DNA of 64,000 nt from Neobacillus sp. OS1-2 (GCF_030915505.1 NZ_CP133265.1:1302001-1366000), one strand, 5' to 3'; counted from the stretch's first letter, positions 17,001 through 27,032 are shown. Translations and numbers: made by a program. Notes: generated from the sequence alone by a model not told the origin.

Positions 17001-18500
17001 TTACTTTCTGAATTCTTTTAACTGATCATTAAGAACCCTAGTTTGTGTATAAACCTGTTGATAAATAGTAAATAGTTTCCGGTAGGTTTCCACATTATCC
17101 TTAATAGGTTCATAGGTTTTCGAAGGGTGAATAAAGGTTTCTGCACATTCTTTAAGCGAGGCATACCAGCCGCATCCATATGCCGCTAGCATCGCTGCCC
17201 CCATTCCGGGACCTTGTTCACTTGTAAGCTTTTCAATTTTGGCATTAAAAATATCCGCCTGCATTTGCAGCCATGTTTCATTCTTTGCGCCGCCGCCAAT
17301 GGAGACAATTGAATCAATCGTCTTTCCGCTATTCCGAAAGATTTCAATTGATTCATTTAAAGAGAAAGTAATCCCCTCAAGAGCTGCCCGGACAAAATGT
17401 TTCTGTTCATGTGCAGCATCAATCCCAATAAAGCTGCCGCGAATAGTGGAATCCGCATGCGGTGTTCTTTCACCGACAATATACGGGGTAAAGAGCAATC
17501 CGTTTGATCCGGCAGGCACTTCTTCGACATTGTTTAAAAACTGTTCAAAGTCCTCCTTCCCGGCAAATGTATCTTTAAACCAACTCAAGCTATACCCCGC
17601 AGCAAGGGTAACGCCCATGGTATAGTAGGCATTTTCTTCACCATGGTTAAAGTAATGAACCTTCCCTTCAAAATCAAGGTCATTTCTATCTTCATAAGAT
17701 AGAACGACACCAGAGGTACCAATACTGCATAATGTTTTCCCTTCAGATAAAATCCCTGAACCGATCGCACCACAGGCATTATCCGCACCGCCGGCAAACA
17801 CTTTAGTAGCTTCCGCCAAGCCTGTTGCATGGGCAAATTCAGGTGTGACTGTCCCAACACATGCGTGCGATTCCACTAATGGTGGACAGAATTCGGGTGA
17901 AAGACCGAATGCTTCTAACATCTCAGTGCTCCATTCACGATTTGCTACATTTAATAGAAGGGTTCCTGCGGCATCAGAGTAATCCATATGGATTTCACCG
18001 GTCATCCGAAAGCGCAAATAATCCTTTGGCAGCATAAATACGCTGGCACGATCGAAAATTTCCGGTTCATTTTCTTTTACCCAAAGAATCTTAGGCAGGG
18101 TGAAGCCTTCCAACGCAGGGTTCTTTGTCACCGCTAACAAACGATCTTTGCCCACAACCTGATAAATATCCTGGCATTGTTTCGTTGTCCTCGTATCATT
18201 CCAAAGAATAGCATTCCTCAACACTTGATGGTTGTCATCCAACAAGACTAGACCATGCATCTGTCCGGAAAAACTAATTCCCTCAATAGCGCTGACATCT
18301 CCGCCCCATTGCTGAATGAGTTCAGCTATGCCTTCGGACGTCTTGGCCACCCATTCCTCCGGGTTTTGCTCACTGTACCCGGATTTTTCAATAATTAAAG
18401 GATACGATTTCGAAACCTCATGGCATACTTCACCCGTTTGATTTACTAGTAGGATTTTGACAGCACTTGTACCAAGGTCAACACCAATTACGTACTTCAT
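17001..18500 (-). CDS. xylB: Xylulokinase
   Basis: A 499-residue FGGY-family kinase that phosphorylates D-xylulose with ATP to xylulose-5-phosphate. Seen: phosphate-1 motif GVDLGTSAVKILLV, SGQMHGLVLLD, the catalytic aspartate in LWNDTRT, GGADNACGAIGSG, and the adenosine motif SIGGGAKNETWLQMQADIFN. The length is standard. It follows xylA across a 74-base gap with a hairpin that may lower its expression relative to xylA, and precedes galM by 33 bases. Confidence 0.95.
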   Translation of the reverse strand: MKYVIGVDLGTSAVKILLVNQTGEVCHEVSKSYPLIIEKSGYSEQNPEEWVAKTSEGIAELIQQWGGDVSAIEGISFSGQMHGLVLLDDNHQVLRNAILWNDTRTTKQCQDIYQVVGKDRLLAVTKNPALEGFTLPKILWVKENEPEIFDRASVFMLPKDYLRFRMTGEIHMDYSDAAGTLLLNVANREWSTEMLEAFGLSPEFCPPLVESHACVGTVTPEFAHATGLAEATKVFAGGADNACGAIGSGILSEGKTLCSIGTSGVVLSYEDRNDLDFEGKVHYFNHGEENAYYTMGVTLAAGYSLSWFKDTFAGKEDFEQFLNNVEEVPAGSNGLLFTPYIVGERTPHADSTIRGSFIGIDAAHEQKHFVRAALEGITFSLNESIEIFRNSGKTIDSIVSIGGGAKNETWLQMQADIFNAKIEKLTSEQGPGMGAAMLAAYGCGWYASLKECAETFIHPSKTYEPIKDNVETYRKLFTIYQQVYTQTRVLNDQLKEFRK

Positions 18501-18518
18501 CTATATCATCCCTTTTTA

Positions 18519-18553
18519 AAAAAGTGCCGGAGTATGAACTACCAGCACTTTTT
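18519..18553 (-). terminator. Intercistronic hairpin between xylA and xylB
   Basis: On the minus strand GTGCTGG (18549-18543) pairs with CCGGCAC (18530-18524), with flanking A/T that can extend the stem and a following T-run. It looks like a partial terminator inside the operon. Confidence 0.6.
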
Positions 18554-18574
18554 ATTTCTATTTTTATATGTCTA

Positions 18575-19906
18575 TCAAACGGTTACGCTTGAAAGTGTTT
18601 CTAAAATATATTGATTCACCAATGCTTTTAACCGTTCTGTTCTACCTGAAGTATTTTTAATTTCAGTTAATTGCAGGGCATATTCTTCTAATTGACGGAA
18701 GTTTGTTTTACCTTCGACAATATCAAGTCCAATTCCTTTTGTGTAGCTGCTGTAGCGGTCTTCAATAAAGCTATCAAGAACTTTATCTTCGATCAATTTA
18801 TTCGCTACCTTTAGACCTACGGCAAATGCATCCATGCCAGCGATATGTGCATGGAAAAGGTCTTCCGCTTCAAAGGATCCCCTTCTTACCTTCGCGTCAA
18901 AGTTAAGTCCACCTTTACCTAGACCGCCATTTTTTAAAATTTCGTACATGGCTAATGTATTAGAATATAAGTCCGTTGGGAATTCATCTGTATCCCAGCC
19001 AAGCAGCGTATCTCCTTGGTTCGCGTCTACGGATCCAAGCATTCCATTAATACGGGCTGTTCGAAGCTCATGTTCAAATGTATGACCGGCAAGTGTGGCA
19101 TGGTTTGCTTCAATATTGAACTTGAAGTAATCGGTTAGATCATATTTTTGTAAGAATGCTAGACCAGTAGCTACATCAAAGTCATATTGGTGTTTTGTTG
19201 GCTCTTTTGGTTTTGGCTCAATTAAGAATGGAACATTTAGCCCGATTTCTTTCGCATACTCTACAGCCATATGGAAGAAGCGTGCTAAATTATCTTGTTC
19301 AAGCAACATATTTGTATTTAATAGAGTTTCATAGCCTTCACGGCCGCCCCAGAATACATAGTTTTCAGCCCCAAGCTCTTTTGCTACTTCTAAACCTTTT
19401 TTCACTTTAGCTGCCGAATAAGCAAATACATCCGCATTCGGAGAAGTAGCTGCCCCGTGAACATATCTTGGATTTGTAAACATGTTAGCCGTATTCCATA
19501 ATAATTTCGTTTTGCTCGTTTTCATGTATTCTTTAATCATGGCAATAATAATATCTTGATTTTCATTGGTTTCTTTTAAGGTGCGTCCTTCTGGTGCAAC
19601 GTCCACATCGTGGAAAGCAAAGAAAGGAACATTTAATTTTTCAAAAAGTTCAAATGCCGCTTCAACGCGTGCTTTTGCTAATTCTAAGCCTTGCAGGTGA
19701 TTCCAAGGACGGATAGCCGTACCGACTCCAAATGGATCTGTACCATCAGCCGTAAATGTGTGCCAGTAGGCAACTGAAAAGCGTAGAAGCTCTTCCATTG
19801 TTTTACCGTTAACGAGTTCCTTCGGATTATAGTATTTAAAGGCGAACGGATTTTTTGATGAAGCACCTTCGAATTCAATTTTACTAACAGTTTCAAAATA
19901 AGCCAT
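18575..19906 (-). CDS. xylA: Xylose isomerase
   Basis: A 443-residue class II xylose isomerase converting D-xylose to D-xylulose with two divalent metal ions. Seen: the catalytic histidine in [47 protein letters not shown], the metal-binding glutamate in [17 protein letters not shown], and [18 protein letters not shown]. The start ATG follows AGGAGG with good spacing. It lies after the transporter genes xylFGH, 38 bases from xylH, and before xylB. Confidence 0.96.
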   Translation of the reverse strand: MAYFETVSKIEFEGASSKNPFAFKYYNPKELVNGKTMEELLRFSVAYWHTFTADGTDPFGVGTAIRPWNHLQGLELAKARVEAAFELFEKLNVPFFAFHDVDVAPEGRTLKETNENQDIIIAMIKEYMKTSKTKLLWNTANMFTNPRYVHGAATSPNADVFAYSAAKVKKGLEVAKELGAENYVFWGGREGYETLLNTNMLLEQDNLARFFHMAVEYAKEIGLNVPFLIEPKPKEPTKHQYDFDVATGLAFLQKYDLTDYFKFNIEANHATLAGHTFEHELRTARINGMLGSVDANQGDTLLGWDTDEFPTDLYSNTLAMYEILKNGGLGKGGLNFDAKVRRGSFEAEDLFHAHIAGMDAFAVGLKVANKLIEDKVLDSFIEDRYSSYTKGIGLDIVEGKTNFRQLEEYALQLTEIKNTSGRTERLKALVNQYILETLSSVTV

Positions 19907-19944
19907 GTTACAGTCCTCCTAGAATTTTTTAGTTTTTTTTCGTG

Positions 19945-21117
19945 TTAATTTTTTTTATTTGAGATATCTAACCATACGGCAAATATTAAAATGAGACCTT
20001 TCACAATATATTGCCAGAAGGCTTCGATATTCATCATGCTCATACCATTATCAATACTGGCCATAATTAAAGCCCCAATTAGTGCCCCGACTATTTTACC
20101 CTTACCACCGATTAAGCTGGTTCCGCCGATAACACATGCTGCAATCGCATCTAATTCATTATTCGTGCCGGCACTTACAGTGGCAGCGTTTAGTCTGCTG
20201 GTCAAGAGAATTCCAGCCACACCTGCTAATGCTCCCATCAGGATAAAAATATACAAAGTATTCCGTTTAATGTTGATACCTGATAGTGCAGCGGCCTCAA
20301 CATTCCCACCGATTGCATAGACATAGCGACCAAATGACGTCTTTTGTGAAATGAAAACAAATATTCCTGCTAATACAATGACAATCGTCATCGGTACGGG
20401 TACGCCCAAATATCTGCTAAGCACATAAACAATTGCTAAAATACAAAATGAAATGACCGAAACCTTTCCGTAATCAATTATATTTGTTGGAACGAAGAGC
20501 CCTAGTGATTTCCGCTTTGATCTTGAACGGACGGTGAAAAAGTAATAGAGAATAATACTGGCAATGGCTAAAATATACCCTATGCTGTATGGCACATAAC
20601 TATTTCCTATTTGCTTAAAACTTTCATTCAATGGGGCAATCGTTTCACCCTTACTGAGACCGATTAGAATCCCCCTAAAAATGAGCATTCCACCTAAAGT
20701 AACAATAAATGCCGGAACGGCCCGGTATGCTACCCAATACCCCTGCCATAATCCTAAAAGTGCACCAATGACGATTGCAGCAAGGATTGCTGCAGGTGTG
20801 CTCCAGTCATACCAAACTTGGAGAATCGCTGCCACGCCACCTGTTAAACCTACGATAGATCCCACGGATAAATCGATATGTCCAGCGACAATAACAAGGG
20901 TCATTCCAATTGCTAAGACAGATATAATGGACATTTGCGAAAATAAATTTGATATATTACGAGAGGATAAAAACTCTCCACTTGTAAAAAAACCAAAAAT
21001 AATGGCGATCAATACAAGGGCGATAATTAAAGTAAAGGATTGAATATCAATTTTAATACCCTTTTCCTTTATCCCAGGTTTCACTTGATCCGTATTAGTT
21101 GATAATTGGCTGTTCAA
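19945..21117 (-). CDS. xylH: Xylose ABC transporter permease
   Basis: A 390-residue membrane permease of the ribose/xylose branch of ABC sugar importers (BPD_transp_2). Seen: about 10 hydrophobic helices, GHIDLSVGSIVGLTGG, and the coupling-loop region VYAIGGNVEAAALSGIN. A GTG at 21138 can open the frame, but AGGAGGGG is encoded inside that extension; TTG 21117, 6 bases after it, is the likely start. It overlaps xylG by about 23 bases. Confidence 0.9.
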   Translation of the reverse strand: MNSQLSTNTDQVKPGIKEKGIKIDIQSFTLIIALVLIAIIFGFFTSGEFLSSRNISNLFSQMSIISVLAIGMTLVIVAGHIDLSVGSIVGLTGGVAAILQVWYDWSTPAAILAAIVIGALLGLWQGYWVAYRAVPAFIVTLGGMLIFRGILIGLSKGETIAPLNESFKQIGNSYVPYSIGYILAIASIILYYFFTVRSRSKRKSLGLFVPTNIIDYGKVSVISFCILAIVYVLSRYLGVPVPMTIVIVLAGIFVFISQKTSFGRYVYAIGGNVEAAALSGINIKRNTLYIFILMGALAGVAGILLTSRLNAATVSAGTNNELDAIAACVIGGTSLIGGKGKIVGALIGALIMASIDNGMSMMNIEAFWQYIVKGLILIFAVWLDISNKKN

Positions 21118-22633
21118 GGCGCACCCCTCCTGTTGCACAGGTCATAATTTTTTCTTGTGTCGCTTCATTTCGTAAAAATTCACCCGTTATTTTACCCTCT
21201 GCCATAACAAGGATTCGGTCAGATAATCCTAAGACTTCTGGAAGTTCTGATGAAATAATCACAATGGCTACACCTTGCTCGACAAGTTCATTAATAATTT
21301 TATAGATTTCATATTTAGCACCAACATCAATTCCTCTAGTAGGTTCGTCTAAAATTAGGATTTTAGGATTGTTGAGAATCCATTTACTCAAAACTACTTT
21401 TTGTTGGTTCCCTCCACTTAGCTGACTAACCTTTGCTTCCAGATTAGGTGCCTTTAATTTCATTTTTTTTGTTATTTCATCGGATCTTTTTACTTCAAGG
21501 GCCGTGTCGATAATATTTAATTTCATTACCTTATTCAAAGCAACTAACGTAGAATTTTTGGTAATATCCATTCCTAAGACAAGACCGTATCTCTTACGGT
21601 CCTCTGATACATAGGCCAGACCTGCATGAATGGCGTCCGCCGGCATTTTTATATTTGTCTCTTTTCCGTCAATCATGACTACACCTTGTTTTTTACCTTT
21701 CAATCCTCCAAAAATGCCCGTAAACAATTCCGTTCTGCCGGCACCCATTAATCCCGAAAATCCGAGAATTTCACCCTTTTTTAGTGAAAATGAAACATTA
21801 TCAATAACTGTTTTTCCAGTTTTATTGTCGAATATAGAATAATTTTTTACCTCAAGGATGGTATCCCCAATTTTGTGTTCCTCGTATGGGAATAATTCGG
21901 TAAGTTCCCTGCCTACCATTTTCTCGATAATCTTTTCCTCAGACATGTCAGCAATCGGATCTGTGCTAATCGTTTTTCCATCTCGTAAAATAGTGACAGT
22001 ATCTGCTAAGGACATGACTTCCCCCAGCTTATGGGATATGTAAATGCACGTAACACCTTTTGAACGTAAATCTCTTAAAATTCCTTTAAGAACTTCAACA
22101 TCACTTTCTGTTAATGCGGCAGTAGGTTCATCTAAAATAAGTATTTCCGTATTATTCGTAAGGGCCTTAACGATTTCAATTAGTTGCTGCTTGCCAACTG
22201 ATAATTCTCCAAGTTTTGTTTGCGGATCAATATTTAAGCCAATATAGCTTAGCCACTTTTGCGCTTCTGCATGGATCTTATGCCAATCAATAATCTTTTT
22301 TCGCATTAAGTCATGTCTAAGAAAAATGTTTTCCGCTACGCTCATTTCCCCTACGAGCGCCAGTTCCTGATAAATAATAGAAACTCCTGCTTTTTGAGAC
22401 TCTTTGATGGATTTAAATGAGACTTCCTGACCATTGATACGAATTTTTCCATTATATGTTCCGGTAGGATAGACACCACTTAATATCTTCATAAGAGTGG
22501 ATTTCCCCGCTCCATTTTCACCACATAAGGCGTGGATTTCACCCTTGCGGACAGAAAATGTCACATCATCCAAAGCTTTAACACCAGGAAATTCCTTGGT
22601 TATCCCTTCCATTTGTAATGCAAAAGCTTCCAT
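21095..22633 (-). CDS. xylG: Xylose ABC transporter ATP-binding protein
   Basis: A 512-residue duplicated ABC ATPase energising xylose import. Seen: first half Walker A GENGAGKST, signature LSVGKQQLIEI and Walker B LILDEPTAAL; second half GLMGAGRTELF, signature LSGGNQQKVVL and Walker B LILDEPTRGID. The second Walker A lacks the usual GKS/T and reads GAGRTE, as is normal for this family. Between xylF (74-base gap) and xylH (overlap). Confidence 0.94.
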   Translation of the reverse strand: MEAFALQMEGITKEFPGVKALDDVTFSVRKGEIHALCGENGAGKSTLMKILSGVYPTGTYNGKIRINGQEVSFKSIKESQKAGVSIIYQELALVGEMSVAENIFLRHDLMRKKIIDWHKIHAEAQKWLSYIGLNIDPQTKLGELSVGKQQLIEIVKALTNNTEILILDEPTAALTESDVEVLKGILRDLRSKGVTCIYISHKLGEVMSLADTVTILRDGKTISTDPIADMSEEKIIEKMVGRELTELFPYEEHKIGDTILEVKNYSIFDNKTGKTVIDNVSFSLKKGEILGFSGLMGAGRTELFTGIFGGLKGKKQGVVMIDGKETNIKMPADAIHAGLAYVSEDRKRYGLVLGMDITKNSTLVALNKVMKLNIIDTALEVKRSDEITKKMKLKAPNLEAKVSQLSGGNQQKVVLSKWILNNPKILILDEPTRGIDVGAKYEIYKIINELVEQGVAIVIISSELPEVLGLSDRILVMAEGKITGEFLRNEATQEKIMTCATGGVRLEQPIIN

Positions 22634-22706
22634 ATGAGGCTACCCCCTATTTAAGTACCGGAAAGGGGCGGAACCCCTTATCCGTTTTGTTTGATCTGTA
22701 TTAACT

Positions 22707-23789
22707 CTATGGGCGTGGTGGACGTTCGTTCTCCGGAACATTCTTATATACATCATCATAAGGATGGAAACCATCTTTAATGATTGTGTCCATTACTTCA
22801 TCTTTTCCAACCATAATTGGATCAAGTTTAATGAACGGGACATCAACTTTTCCGTTGTTGACTTTTTCGCTTCCTTCAACCTTTTCGCCTTTTGCTAGTT
22901 GAACGGCAACTTCCGCACTCTTTGTCGCAATCGTTTTAATAGGTTTGTAGACGGTCATCGACTGTTTTCCTTCAACAATACGTTGAACCGCGGCTAAATC
23001 AGCATCTTGACCGGAAATGGCCACCTTGCCATCCATGTTTTGTGCAGATAATGCCTGAATAGCACCGCCAGCTGTGGCATCATTGGATGCGACAACTGCA
23101 TCGATTTTATTTTTATTAGCAGTTAAGGCATTCTCCATAATTTTCATTGCTTCATTGGCATCCCAGTTTTTAGCCCACTGGTCCCCAATGATTTTAATAT
23201 CACCTTTATCAACTAAAGGCTGGATCACATTCATTTGGCCTTCTCTAAACATTTTGGCATTATTGTCTGTTGGCGAGCCGCCAAGCATGAAGTAATTTCC
23301 TTTAGGAACATTCTTTACAACATATTCCGCCTGCATTTCACCCACTCTGACATTATCAAACGAAACATATGCAGAAACATCACTATTATTTATTAAGCGG
23401 TCATAGGCTAAAACAGGGATTCCTTCTTGCTTCGCTTGATCCACTACGGTAGTTAAGGAATCAGAATTAATGGCGATAATAACGAGGGCATCGATTCCTT
23501 GTGAAAGCATGTTTTGAATTTGCGATAATTGCTTCGCTTCGTCTCCATTAGCAGATTGAACAAATACATCCGCACCTAAACCCTTTGCCTTTTCTACGAA
23601 AATATCACGGTCATGTTGCCATCTTTCTAATGTCAAATCTGAAACAGAAAGACCAATTTTTATTTTTTTATTCTGATCTCCTTTGCTACTGCTTGCCTTT
23701 TGGCTCGCTACATCTTCCCCACAAGCTGCCAACATGAGTACTAGGAGCGATACCAGGAATAAGCTTAGTAAACCCTTACATTTCTTCAT
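22707..23789 (-). CDS. xylF: Xylose-binding lipoprotein
   Basis: A 360-residue extracellular substrate-binding protein of the periplasmic-binding/LacI type, tethered by lipid at Cys23 (lipobox LAAC). Seen: IKIGLSVSDLTLERWQHDRDIF, VFVQSANGDEAKQLSQIQNM, YDRLINNSDVSAYVSFDNV and VASNDATAGGAIQAL, the typical XylF pattern. First gene of the xyl operon. It is preceded by a XylR operator overlapping the promoter, so expression should be induced by xylose. Confidence 0.94.
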   Translation of the reverse strand: MKKCKGLLSLFLVSLLVLMLAACGEDVASQKASSSKGDQNKKIKIGLSVSDLTLERWQHDRDIFVEKAKGLGADVFVQSANGDEAKQLSQIQNMLSQGIDALVIIAINSDSLTTVVDQAKQEGIPVLAYDRLINNSDVSAYVSFDNVRVGEMQAEYVVKNVPKGNYFMLGGSPTDNNAKMFREGQMNVIQPLVDKGDIKIIGDQWAKNWDANEAMKIMENALTANKNKIDAVVASNDATAGGAIQALSAQNMDGKVAISGQDADLAAVQRIVEGKQSMTVYKPIKTIATKSAEVAVQLAKGEKVEGSEKVNNGKVDVPFIKLDPIMVGKDEVMDTIIKDGFHPYDDVYKNVPENERPPRP

Positions 23790-23823
23790 TTTCTGTCCCC
23801 CTTTAATTTGTGATTACAAAAGA

Positions 23824-23868
23824 ATAATATCATTCCAAACTTAGTTTGTCCATCCAATAAACTAAGTT
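23824..23868 (-). promoter_or_regulatory. xylF promoter with XylR operator
   Basis: AACTTAGTTT (23838-23847) and AAACTAAGTT (23859-23868) form a perfect 10-base inverted repeat around an 11-base centre; the inner 25 bases, TTAGTTTGT-N6-AATAAACTAA, match the known Bacillus xyl operator form. On the minus strand TGGACA (23852-23847), 17 bases and TATTAT (23829-23824) give a promoter whose -35 lies in the operator. Confidence 0.8.
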
Positions 23869-23934
23869 TATAAAAATATTTTGAACATTTTATGACTTTG
23901 ACTTACCGTTGAATTTTCAATAACCCCTGTAAGC

Positions 23935-24927
23935 TTACGCCAATACGACTGCAGCCTTTTGACAAATAGACTGATAACAAGCGTCAATGGCACGCATATT
24001 TAGAATCGTATTTTCTGCGGAATACGACGGTTGAGTATTTTCCATGATAGACTGAGAAAAATGCTCAATTTGAAGTTTATATTGGTCACCCGTTATCTTT
24101 TCGGTCCGGTCTCCCTGCTCTGACTGAACTATAATGAAACCTTCGCCGCCATAGGTATCAGGACGAAAAGCTCTTGGCACTGAAATGCGGCCCTTTGTAC
24201 CAACCACCTCATACTCCTGTCTAAAGGCCATATCAAAACTGCAGTCAAACACAGCCATTATTCCATTGGCTAGTTTCATATGAACTAGGGCAGATAGATC
24301 CACTCCCGTATGAGGGTCAAGCGTAGCAAAGGTCTCAACTTCAATCGGCTCTGTGTGTAAAATAGAACGAATCGCATGAATACAGTAACACCCAACATCA
24401 TAAATACTTCCGCCGCCCATTTCCTTTTTCATTCTAATATTGGATTGTTTATCCTCCATATAAAACGAAAAGCTGGCACGCATGAATTTTATCTCACCAA
24501 TTTCTCCATCAGCGATTATTTCCTGAACCCTTTGGTGCTGGGGGTGAAATTGGTACATAAATGCTTCCATGAATTTTATATCCTTTTGTTTGCAAAACGC
24601 AGCCATTTCCCCAGTCTCTTCCGTTGTTAATGCAGCCGGCTTTTCACATAGAACATGTTTGCCAAGCCCAGCAGCTTTTTTAACCCATTTACTATGTAAA
24701 TGATTAGGAAGCGGGATGTAAACTGCGTCAATTTCCGAATCACGAAGAAGCTCCTCATAACTTTCAAAGCTTTTTGGAATGGATAATCTAGCAGCCACCG
24801 CCTTTGCTTTTTCATCCCTACTAGCTATACCAACCATTTCAGCATTTTCGGATCGATTAATGGCAGGTATTACTTGTGTCTGTGCGATAGATGCGGTGCT
24901 TACGACTCCCCACCGAACCTTTTCCAT
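23935..24927 (-). CDS. Gfo/Idh/MocA-family oxidoreductase
   Basis: A 330-residue NAD(P)-dependent sugar or polyol dehydrogenase. Seen: N-terminal Rossmann sequence RWGVVSTASIAQTQVIPAI, the family EKP motif in HVLCEKPAAL, and a C-terminal domain with GGGSIYDVGCYCIHAIRS. Of two possible ATGs, 24927 is preferred because AAAGGA lies 9 bases upstream; 24936 abuts it. It sits between the xylF promoter and divergent xylR. Some close relatives oxidise D-xylose or other pentoses with NADP, so a pentose or xylan-derived substrate is plausible, but a scyllo-inositol or generic sugar dehydrogenase is also possible. Confidence 0.8.
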   Translation of the reverse strand: MEKVRWGVVSTASIAQTQVIPAINRSENAEMVGIASRDEKAKAVAARLSIPKSFESYEELLRDSEIDAVYIPLPNHLHSKWVKKAAGLGKHVLCEKPAALTTEETGEMAAFCKQKDIKFMEAFMYQFHPQHQRVQEIIADGEIGEIKFMRASFSFYMEDKQSNIRMKKEMGGGSIYDVGCYCIHAIRSILHTEPIEVETFATLDPHTGVDLSALVHMKLANGIMAVFDCSFDMAFRQEYEVVGTKGRISVPRAFRPDTYGGEGFIIVQSEQGDRTEKITGDQYKLQIEHFSQSIMENTQPSYSAENTILNMRAIDACYQSICQKAAVVLA

Positions 24928-25051
24928 TGCTATCATTCCTTTCTTATAAAATTCCTAAAATAGATCAGGTCCTTCTACATTTTTTGGTAATGAATGATTA
25001 GACAATCATCTGTCATAACCCTATACTTTTAGTAAGCTCATTATATCATTA

Positions 25052-25090
25052 AACATAAACTTTGTATATCCAATAAACAAAGTTTATGTT
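25052..25090. promoter_or_regulatory. XylR operator upstream of xylR
   Basis: AACATAAACTTTG (25052-25064) and CAAAGTTTATGTT (25078-25090) form a perfect 13-base inverted repeat with a 13-base centre. It shares the core TTTGT-N2-ATCCAATAAAC and the AAGTTTAT tail with the xylF operator. A possible promoter TTGTAT-17-TATGTT (25062-25090) lies entirely within it, implying autorepression. Confidence 0.75.
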
Positions 25091-25127
25091 AAAATTGATC
25101 TACTTACTACGTTAGGGGATTTTTATC

Positions 25128-26297
25128 ATGCAACCAAAAACCTGGAATCAACAAATCGTTAAAGAAAATAATAAAGCACTAGTCTTACAAATGATTTTGG
25201 CAAAGGAACCGCTATCACGGGCAGATATTGCCCAAGTTACCGGTCTGAATAAAGCGACAGTCTCTTCTATGGTAAACGAATTACTCGACGAGGAACTGAT
25301 TTATGAATCTGGTCCAGGTGAATCCAGCGGTGGACGGCGGCCCGTTCTTCTTCATTTCAATAAAGTGGCGGGCTATGCCATTGGACTGAATATTGGGGTA
25401 AATTATATTTTATGTATACTGACCGATTTAAAAGGGAATATCCTCATTGAAAAAAATCAATTACTCCTAGATACCTCCTATCCTGTTGTGACGAGCTTAG
25501 TGATTGAAATGATTCACTCCGTAATGGACGAAATGCCGAAAAGTAAATACGGCACCGTCGGAATTGGGATAGGCGTGCCGGGAATAGTGGATAAATCCGG
25601 AACCATCTTACTGGCTCCGAACCTAGGCTGGAAGGATTTATCCTTAAAACAGGTGATTACGGACGAATTCAATCTCCCTGTCATTATTGAAAATGAAGCA
25701 AATGCCGGGTCCTATGGGGAAAAACAATTTGGTGTAGGTCAAAACTTTCAAAATATCGTTTATGTAAGTGCTGGAATCGGGATTGGTGTTGGCATCATCT
25801 TGAACGGAGAATTATATCAAGGGAAAAACGGTTTTGCCGGAGAAATGGGTCACATGATCATTGAAGCGAACGGTAAACCGTGCAGCTGCGGAAGTAGAGG
25901 ATGTTGGGAGGCCTATGCTTCTGAGCACGCATTGATCAACGTGGAAAATCAAAAATATTTATCACTCGAATTGTTAATTGAATTAGCTGAAAAAAATGAC
26001 CAGAGTGCCCTGAAGCTGTTTGAACAAATTGGCCGTTATCTCGGATATGGCATGAATAACATTATAAATACCTTTAATCCTGAACAAGTCATCATTGGAA
26101 ATCGATTAGCAAAAGCGCAGAAATGGCTAGAGGAATCGATTCGCAAAACGATTAATACCCATACTCTTTCCTTTCATCGTCAAGAAGTGGAATTACAGTT
26201 TTCAACGCTCTCCATTTATTCAGCGGCATTAGGCGTAACCGCTTTTGTAGTGGAAGACTTTATCACAGGAGGAAAGGTAGAGGAGATTTCTAATTAA
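25128..26297 (+). CDS. xylR: Xylose repressor, ROK family
   Basis: A 389-residue repressor with an N-terminal winged helix-turn-helix (PLSRADIAQVTGLNKATVSSMVNEL, about residues 28-55) and a ROK sugar-kinase-like domain. Seen: IGVPGIVDKSG, the zinc-site motif CSCGSRGCWEAYAS, and GMNNIINTFNPEQVIIGN. Without xylose it would repress xylFGHABgalM and itself through the two related palindromes. It is divergent from the operon, with the oxidoreductase gene between. Convergent with glnP across a shared terminator. Confidence 0.93.
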   Translation: MQPKTWNQQIVKENNKALVLQMILAKEPLSRADIAQVTGLNKATVSSMVNELLDEELIYESGPGESSGGRRPVLLHFNKVAGYAIGLNIGVNYILCILTDLKGNILIEKNQLLLDTSYPVVTSLVIEMIHSVMDEMPKSKYGTVGIGIGVPGIVDKSGTILLAPNLGWKDLSLKQVITDEFNLPVIIENEANAGSYGEKQFGVGQNFQNIVYVSAGIGIGVGIILNGELYQGKNGFAGEMGHMIIEANGKPCSCGSRGCWEAYASEHALINVENQKYLSLELLIELAEKNDQSALKLFEQIGRYLGYGMNNIINTFNPEQVIIGNRLAKAQKWLEESIRKTINTHTLSFHRQEVELQFSTLSIYSAALGVTAFVVEDFITGGKVEEISN

Positions 26298-26320
26298 AAA
26301 TGGAAATAGACCACGAAAAA

Positions 26321-26344
26321 GGCACAACTAGCTAGTTGTGCCTT
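26321..26344. terminator. Bidirectional terminator between xylR and glnP
   Basis: AGGCACAACTAG and CTAGTTGTGCCT form a perfect 24-base palindrome with A-run before and T-rich sequence after. Confidence 0.85.
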
Positions 26345-26369
26345 CTATCTGTTTATGATAGATACTTTT

Positions 26370-27020
26370 TTATGCTTGCTTGCTTTCAAGCCTGCGCGCA
26401 ATCAATGATAAGCAGTAGTTGACAATAAAGTACATGAGCGCGACGACCACAAAGATTGGAATCACGTAATTAACATTTTGGGCATAGATGATTTGAGCAT
26501 TGTGCATGAATTCCGGCAGCGCAATAATCACGCATAGTGAAGTGTCCTTCAATAACGAGATAAATTGACTAACAATCGGCGGCACCATGCGCCGAAGGGC
26601 TTGTGGCATGACAATATGCCATAATGTTTGGATATACGTTAACCCTGATGAACGGGCAGCTTCAATTTGTCCTTTATGGATGGAAGTTAGGCCGCTTCTT
26701 ACAATCTCAGCCAGCATTGCTGATTCAAACACAGTCAATGCCGAGATTGCCGCAGCTGTGGGGCTAAGCTTCAATCCCACTTCAGGCAAGGCAAAAAAGG
26801 TGAAGAAAATAATCAAAAGCAGCGGCATATTCCGAATCGTCTCGACAATCAAAGCCACAACCTTCGATAGGAACTTAATTTTGGCAAAACGTAAGGTCCC
26901 TAACACGATACCGATAATAAAGCTTAATACAATCGAAACAAAGGCAATGTAAAGCGTCACCTTAAAACCATCGGCGAGGAATTTTAAATGATCGACTGAG
27001 AGCGCTCCTGCAATATCCAT
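26370..27020 (-). CDS. glnP: Polar amino acid ABC transporter permease
   Basis: A 216-residue membrane permease of the HisM/GlnP type. Seen: five or so hydrophobic helices and the EAA loop EAARSSGLTYIQTLWHIVMPQA that docks the ATPase. Last of the glnQ-glnH-glnM-glnP set, 12 bases after glnM; the order matches B. subtilis glnQHMP. Expected to import glutamine or glutamate with GlnM, GlnQ and the lipoprotein. Confidence 0.88.
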   Translation of the reverse strand: MDIAGALSVDHLKFLADGFKVTLYIAFVSIVLSFIIGIVLGTLRFAKIKFLSKVVALIVETIRNMPLLLIIFFTFFALPEVGLKLSPTAAAISALTVFESAMLAEIVRSGLTSIHKGQIEAARSSGLTYIQTLWHIVMPQALRRMVPPIVSQFISLLKDTSLCVIIALPEFMHNAQIIYAQNVNYVIPIFVVVALMYFIVNYCLSLIARRLESKQA

Positions 27021-27032
27021 AAATTCCCCTCC

